Notes under the pieces: generated by a model
What the model was told of the DNA's origin: nothing
Databases searched by the model: none
The model's input: only the letters and a program-made list of their open reading frames with translations
Origin: Saturnia japonica
Lineage: Eukaryota > Arthropoda > Insecta > Lepidoptera > Saturniidae
Direction: 5' to 3'
Assembly (NCBI GenBank): GCA_033032175.1
Contig: CM065307.1
Coordinates: forward strand, 2,294,001-2,358,000
Length of the DNA: 64,000 nucleotides
Shown here: one piece after another, positions 57,790 through 64,000 of the stretch
How positions within the stretch are numbered: position 1 is the stretch's first letter
Layout of the letters: each line of letters begins with the position of its first letter
Position numbers and translations under genes: made by a program

Positions 57790-58005
57790 AAAACAAGACA
57801 ATTTATCACAAAAAAGAAAGCCAATTTTAATTATTTTGAGGAGTTCCCTGATGTGTCTTCAAATTCGAAGGTTCACTGTTCCCTTTCCAATGAAAAAAAA
57901 CCATCTAAATCAGTTCATAAACAAAAGAATTATGCTTGAACATTCTAAAAAGAATGATATTCGAATTGAGAACCTTCTCCTTTTTTGAACTCGGTTAAAA
58001 AGATC
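57790..58005 (+). repeat. dispersed repeat R3, third copy
   Basis: Contains TTTTGAGGAGTTCCCTGATG, CTTCAAATTCGAAGGTTCAC, AACCATCTAAATCAGTTCAT and a GAACTCGGTTAAAAAGATCA end after CTTCTCCTTTTTT. It is the most complete of the three R3 copies. Confidence 0.65.
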
Positions 58006-58461
58006 AAATTCTCCAAAATATGAAAAACTATATATAATATCATATACACGTTTATAATAATCAGTAATCATACTTCTTTGGCAGTACTAAACAATCGTTA
58101 AATTCGTCACTACGTCAATTTGTCTTTCTTTAATATTTTACTCACCTTTGTTGTTTGATTTTGCACCTGCGTACACTTGTCTTGTGCTATCGTGCTCATT
58201 CCTCTGTCTCTTATTATAGCATAATTTCTGTTTTCCCTTATCTGGCCAAGTAACTATTTTCCTTTTTTATTACGTCAGAAATGTTTCGTTGAAAAACGAT
58301 GCACTAAAATTTCCTTTTGGGATTTTACTGCAATTGCCCTCAAAGAAGTTTCTTGAAGGAAATACTTTTTTTAAACGGTTCACTGTGAAGTGAAACAATG
58401 ACTTGAAAAGCACGAAACTTTTATTTATGCACTAATATTTAAGTATAATATTACCAATACA

Positions 58462-58995
58462 AAATTAAGGATTTTATGGGTGAAAGCTTTTTCAAATTTG
58501 TTTTAATTTTGTATACTGAACCCTTAGCAAATAAATTCAGACTAATGCATGCAGACCAAGATTTTATCTTTTTTCCTACCTATATTCACGAGATAATGGA
58601 CAAACGCATATCTGTACAAAATCTTTTAACAATAGCCCAAGTCTTAAACCATCGTTAATGTGTGTTAATTTTGGTATTTTTAGAGTAAATTCTACTATAT
58701 ATTATGATATCGAAAGAGACTTTCCATTAAATTAAGGATTTTATGGGTGAAAGCTTTTTCAAATTTGTTTTAATTTTGTATACTGAACCCTCAGCAAATA
58801 AATTCAGACTAATGCATGCAGACCAATATTTTATCTTTTTTCCTACCTATATTCACGAGATAATGGACAAACGCATATCTGTACAAAATCTTTTAACAAT
58901 AGCCCAAGTCTTAAACCATCGTTAATGTGTGTTAATTTTGGTATTTTTAGAGTAAATTCTACTATATATTATGATATCGAAAGAGACTTTCTATT
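58462..58995 (+). repeat. recent 267-bp tandem duplication
   Basis: Unit 1 is 58462-58728 and unit 2 is 58729-58995, offset exactly 267. Both start AAATTAAGGATTTTATGGGT and end TATCGAAAGAGACTTTC(C/T)AT. I count only about three differences: CCTTAG against CCCTCAG-type T/C, ACCAAGATTT against ACCAATATTT, and TTCCATTA against TTCTATTA. Each unit holds the same 60-codon ORF, which I do not believe is a gene. Confidence 0.9.
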
Positions 58996-59761
58996 ATAAT
59001 TTTACAATGAGTATATCTACTGATAAGTACTTTAATATTATTCAAATGGGTTATAGTTATGTGGAGTGAGGAATTTTCATATTAAGTAAATTATACGCTA
59101 CAGAGATCCATTGTATACAATGTTTGATTGGATGTTATCCAACTTCTGGGTCAATAATTTTGTAAGCCTAATATAAACCAAGGGTGATGGGTTGCCAAAA
59201 TATATCTCATATTTTACTGATTTATATATTATCATTTGTCCTATTTCAATTGATGTTAATGGAAGATATAGCTGAAGATAGTAACACATTAATTGTAGAA
59301 AGTAAATTGGTCCTTATTCGGATCCGCTGGAATACATTTTTACTTGGTGGCCTTAGTTCTCTAATTTCATATCGTTTTACTAAACCAAAAGCTTAGGTTT
59401 GCTATCGTTTGATGAGCTATCCTATTAAGCTATTACTGAGCCACGCACTCCTAGTTGCCAGGATTATGATCATAATATACAAACCCTACCTCCATCTATC
59501 TAGTAAATTTAGTTATGGTATTTACTGACCAAAATATTCATGGTAACTATAGCCAAATTATTATCTCTTAGCAGCTGTCACTGTTCGTAAACTGCATTTT
59601 ACTTATCCTCGTATATACGTCATTTATTCAACTAAACTGCCTCATTAGCCTAGTGCTCGTAAATACTACTGATAGCAGTGATAGTATAGACTAAAGTGTT
59701 ATTGGGTTTTTCTATTAAATTCTCAGTAGCAGTGTGAAATTTGGCTTTGTAACCGATTAAT

Positions 59762-59880
59762 GATGGTAGGCTCGCCCCCTATTACATGGAACCTAAATCA
59801 AACCCGGTGAACTGTGGATGTACATTAGTATATCTCTGCCTAACCATTCGAAGAATACAGGTGTGATAGTATTTTATATT
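59762..59880 (+). repeat. short fragment of a lepidopteran dispersed repeat
   Basis: TGATGGTAGGCTCGCCCCCT, TTACATGGAACCTAAATCAA and TATCTCTGCCTAACCATTCG resemble a repeat I recall from many Lepidoptera. No second copy is in this window, so support is by recognition only. Confidence 0.35.
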
Positions 59881-60479
59881 ATTTAACTATAACCATAAAT
59901 AAATATATTAAAATGAACCACCTATATCAATATGCTTATCAAGACTATTATCGCCACCAGCATGAATCATTCCAATGACTTCACGGGTTTCATAACATTA
60001 CAATTAACTTTTACCAAAATGATGATTACTATGAAATCTTCAATATTTAATTCAATAATTAATAAAATTACATTCCAAATCCGGATTAACTTACAGTGAC
60101 AGATGAGATTCCCTTTGAAGTTAACGAGCGGAGATATAATTTCATTTTGTAACTTTTCTATTAAAATTCATCCGGTGCCATGGGTGAGGTTCGCTGTGCG
60201 AAATGTCTGAAGGGACTGTTGCTCTAGAGAATATAAAAATACCGTGACCATGCAAATTAGGGGACCGTACTAAAATGGCCTCATCGCTGCTTTGGTTTCA
60301 TATATTGATTTTAAATCTTTCATTGAAGAATACATAATAATATCAAAATTAAAATCGTGAGATGCTACTGGTTTATTATAATGTTCCCAAAATTGTACGA
60401 ATCTAGAACATGCAATATCAAATTATTATAAGTAAATTGTAAGGTAACTGTATATTATAACTTATTATTACATTAATTT

Positions 60480-60690
60480 TAAATAACTAGTATAATAAAA
60501 TGGCGATTGATTGGGCATGTCTTACGAAGATCTGATGACCACCTATCCAAAAAAGTTCTCATATAGCAGTCTACTGGCAAAACGAGGCTGGAAGGCCTCT
60601 TAAAAATATCTGGAAGGAATCGGTTGAAAAGGAGGCTGCTTCAAATGGTACGGCTGGAACTTAATTAGAGTTAAATAGAGATATTTTATG
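60480..60690 (+). mobile_element. LINE reverse-transcriptase C-terminal remnant
   Basis: The plus strand reads KWRLIGHVLRRSDDHLSKKV before a stop. Another frame gives NIWKESVEKEAASNG. These match the last coding block of some LINE reverse transcriptases (WRxxGHVLRR ... SVEKEAxxxG). It is short and broken. Confidence 0.6.
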
Positions 60691-62849
60691 AGTGCACTGT
60701 GTTCCTGAAGAAGGACATCGATTAGCGGCCCGGAAACCGCCGAAACTTCAGGTAACCTGTTCGTGGTTGATTCAGTTTGCTGTGAATCACTCTTTTCCCT
60801 GGACGTAGCCAGGACTCTCGAGCAGGTTATTTCACTAAATTCGCTTAGTTAGGCTAGTCGTGGTTATCTCAAACAGATATTATTATCATTTAACACAGCG
60901 GGGCAAATCTGATAACGTTTAATAGTTACAGTTAGTACCAACATAAACTTCTAAACACCGAAATTTGTTGGAGCTGATCGCATATTTGTGATTGATACCT
61001 GAGCTTATTGGTGTTGGGTATGTCAAGATTCACTCCGTGTTAACAAAAGAGTTGGTAGTCCGGTCCCAATCTGAACACACACATACACCCTTTAGTTATT
61101 TAATGAAGAGTATAAGAAAGCAGTCAAGCGTGACTAGACAGCAACTAAATTAGTGGTTACCGATATATGATAAGATCCCTAAAATTAACTTCAAAATTTA
61201 AGATTAAAGAAATAATAAAGGCTCAAAACAATATTCCTATACTTATAAAGCAATATTAGAACGTCTAATGATGATAGTGGCTATTATGTTATCATCGCCT
61301 AGACACCATCAAGAAGATCCTATGAAGGATTGAAATCTTTTCAGATATGAATAAAGCCACCAGTATAAATAACCTATGTTCATTATTTAGACCTTATTAC
61401 TATTACTTTTTCTAAAATTGAACTAAAAGCGATACAAAATAAAAACGCAACATTATTTCCTTCAAATTTATAATATTCTGAATCATTTTGCTGTAAACAA
61501 TGCAAGATTGTCGCTTTAATTCCTCAAATTACCAACGCCAACTTATACTGGTGGTACTATAATTTGTCACAATGCTTTCATGTTACCTTGCAGTCGAAAA
61601 AGTTATAGCGATGGAACTTCTACAAGTGCAGGGGCTTTCCAACAACCTTGAAGCTTATACCACTTCAAACTTCACTATCTCTCCTCAAGAGATGACTAAA
61701 ATTGTAAAGATAAAACTCTAAACAAATGTAGCAAAGCTGCAAATAAATTCCAATACTCTACAACCTTTCACTGTTTCTTGTCTGATTTATATGAATCGCT
61801 ACTCCAGACCGTATTTTACCTTGATAGAGATTGATATCTACTTCGATTAATGCTGCAATAAGACTTTAGTTAGATGAATTACACTTCGATAGAGCAGAAC
61901 TTCTACACTATTCAGTCAAGGCAAAGTTTAGTGCCGATATCCGAATTACGCACGATGTTAGATAATATATCTTATATTATTAAATCTGTAGTTATGTTTT
62001 TACATGTAATTTTGTCCAAATTTCCTAATAAGCATCTTTTATGAAGGACACTGATCACGAATATGACATTTATTTTATCAGGATTTATCTCAAAAACGAA
62101 CTGATCCTTTTTTATAAAATAAGGAAACTTATGTTATTCCTTAGTTGATAGACAATAATTATTATTATGAATAATTTTAGACATATTTTTTTTTCATTCT
62201 CATCCGATTTTGGTGAAATTTTGTTGACGCGAAGCATGTTCCATTCAATTATTTACTTGATATAAAAATTGCTAGATTAAAGAAATGGTTAATAATGCAA
62301 GTAAAAATAAAATTCTGAAACAAAAAACATTAGTGCGTAATAAATGCATATGCGAGCCACGGGTCATCTCATATCATTTAACTTCATCTATTCTAACCTG
62401 ATTTTAATATCCATACGTCAATTTGACTAGTTTATAGGGGTTTAGTTCAGGGGTGAGTTTCATTATTTACTCGTTTTAAATTGTACAATTATATCCAAGC
62501 GCTTTGTTTTCTTTCATACATATACTAGCAGTTCAGCTTCGTTAGCAGAAAAGAGGATGAACAAAAAATTTGATTTTGCCATTACACGAAAGCATGACTG
62601 GGTAAAGAACTCCACAAAATAAGCATCTATCAATAGATATTGTAGAAATATTGCTTCACGAATAAAAATAATAATAAAATATATACACAGCGCTGGACGT
62701 CATTCTTCTCAATGAATGGATGGAGAGAATTAGCTAAACAGTACCACATCCTTAAAATACGAGACATTTTCAATAATAAGATAAGTCTACAAAGCCTTGA
62801 CTGGAACATATAATTTATAAACTTACCTCACCTATTTTAAAATCTGTCC
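60691..62849. other. intergenic stretch, one weak repeat match
   Basis: No gene recognised. A segment at 62020-62110 (AAGGACACTGATCACGAATA) resembles one at 46360-46430 (AAGTACACTGATCACAAATA). The rest shows nothing I can support. Confidence 0.4.
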
Positions 62850-62950
62850 CCTGGCAACTAAGGTGTGTTCCGGCAGTTACACTTGAAAATTGCTCACTCT
62901 AGATTTAGCGAGCTACCTCGATACTACATCGTCACTTAATATCAATTTAC
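62850..62950 (+). mobile_element. tRNA-derived SINE (S1), fragment
   Basis: Contains TTTTAAAATCTGTCCCCTGG, AAGGTGTGTTCCGGCAGTTA and CACTTGAAAATTGCTCACTC, matching the middle of S1 in order. Confidence 0.6.
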
Positions 62951-63843
62951 ATTTACCTATAACTTCTATACTTATAATGTATTTTATAAATATCATATCT
63001 ACACTAATGACATTTTATATGTAGACGCGTAATACGCACTAAAAATAGCGCAATTAAACTATCCATACAAACTATAAATAATGCATTCAGTTATATAGTA
63101 TGCAAAAAGTGAAAGAATATGAAAGACGCTATTGTTAGAGCGAAATGAATATATATATTGAGTTGTAATGATGTGCAACCACGATACTGGATAATACGTG
63201 ACTAAAAGAATGTCAGGCTATTTTTGACTTTAATATTGCCAAAATAGAGCGCTGGTAACGCATGGTCTACACTTATAAAACATTTTAGGGCTACACCATG
63301 TAAAATTATGCCAAATTAAATTATCTGTCTGTGAAAACCAATCTAATCAAAACTAATAGAAATTTTAATATCAAGTCTCATAATAAAAAATCACTATAAA
63401 GCTTATAAAATTCCGACCTTAGACTAATTAATTCTACTAAATTAGTTCAATATTAAATTATGAACCACAGTCTACAAAATAATTTCGTATAACGAAATTT
63501 ATTAAAAATTACATTGAAGAAGGGCTCCGTAACTCCGTTAGTATTTTTTTATGGGACGTCAAAATAATGAGAAGATTACACGGTATTTTTAATAAACGCT
63601 TAGGACTTTAATAAAAATATTTAATACTGTACAAGAAAGATACTTTGATCTGTGTAGAATTATGGTAATAAAACTACAATACGTGTTATAGGTAGTTAAT
63701 CGAAGGCAGTTAGTTGTAATCGTGAATTATTCATAACAGCCCCGAAATGGCAAGAGATTTTTGCTATCATTTCAGCAAATTTCGGGTAGTGGAATAAATA
63801 TTATCTATTTAAAAGAGTAAGATTTAAGGTGTTTTAAGAAAAC
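62951..63843. other. intergenic stretch, nothing recognised
   Basis: AT-rich with no ORF, RNA gene or repeat match of note. Confidence 0.4.
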
Positions 63844-63907
63844 CACGCTACGGTCTACCGGAGAGTCTACCTGTAAAGATGTACCTGCGCAGGTAGACCG
63901 GAGCGTG
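63844..63907. repeat. inverted repeat with 16-base arms
   Basis: The left arm CACGCTACGGTCTACC (63844-63859) and right arm GGTAGACCGGAGCGTG (63892-63907) pair over 16 bases with one mismatch. The loop of 32 bases holds further related words (GTCTACCTG, GTACCTGCGCAGGTA). It could be a MITE core. No function is known to me. Confidence 0.65.
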
Positions 63908-64000
63908 TATTGAAATAGACCTGTGCTGGTGCTAGCTGCAACGTGAGGGCGACCTTTTTTAACTGACCTTACTGTTAGCCTCAGGAGCCCTGTCCAAAAA

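Noticed and set aside
58476..58925. Two identical-looking 60-codon ORFs
   Set aside because: They are simply the same chance ORF in both units of the tandem duplication.
1..64000. CRISPR arrays, operons or other prokaryotic defence systems
   Set aside because: No regularly spaced repeats, no compact gene clusters, and clear eukaryotic introns and retroelements.

Overview
The window is AT-rich nuclear DNA from an insect, most likely a lepidopteran (moth or butterfly). Two things point there. The single host gene is an insect-type neuroligin with ordinary GT-AG introns. The surrounding DNA is packed with repeat types I associate with Lepidoptera: short non-autonomous Helitrons with TC...CTAG ends, tRNA-derived SINEs, RTE and Jockey/CR1-like LINE remnants, and the repeat ending in GACTCGCACTTGGCTAG. 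No bacterial, plasmid, phage or CRISPR features are seen.

Layout. Bases 1-7430 hold an inverted-repeat MITE, two dispersed repeats and a 4.3-kb minus-strand LINE. The LINE still shows ORF1, endonuclease and reverse transcriptase but is broken by stops and frameshifts. Bases 8750-9772 hold an uninterrupted Tc1-like transposase with all three catalytic residues. Bases 9773-15808 are intergenic or upstream DNA with one SINE and two RTE remnants.

Bases 15809-39146 carry the neuroligin gene on the plus strand: ten coding exons that join in phase into a predicted protein of 976 residues. It has a signal-like hydrophobic segment, a cholinesterase-like domain whose catalytic serine position is glycine, a stalk, one transmembrane helix near residues 771-797 and a cytoplasmic tail of about 180 residues. 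The introns hold Helitrons, RTE and LINE 3' ends and a second SINE type. Two short upstream ORFs precede the chosen start.

Bases 39147-64000 are the 3' flank. I find no convincing host gene there. It is a patchwork of SINEs, LINE 3' ends, Helitrons, a mariner element with clear inverted repeats and TA target sites, a recent 267-bp tandem duplication and several hairpins.

There is one host gene and no operon-like set of cooperating genes. The autonomous elements (LINE, RTE, Tc1, mariner) could have mobilised the short non-autonomous ones, but this cannot be shown from one window. I did not find a clear new multi-gene system. The points I think most worth checking are the duplicated 11-residue motif in the neuroligin tail, the intact Tc1 transposase, the upstream-ORF arrangement at the neuroligin start, and the repeats placed close to neuroligin splice sites.
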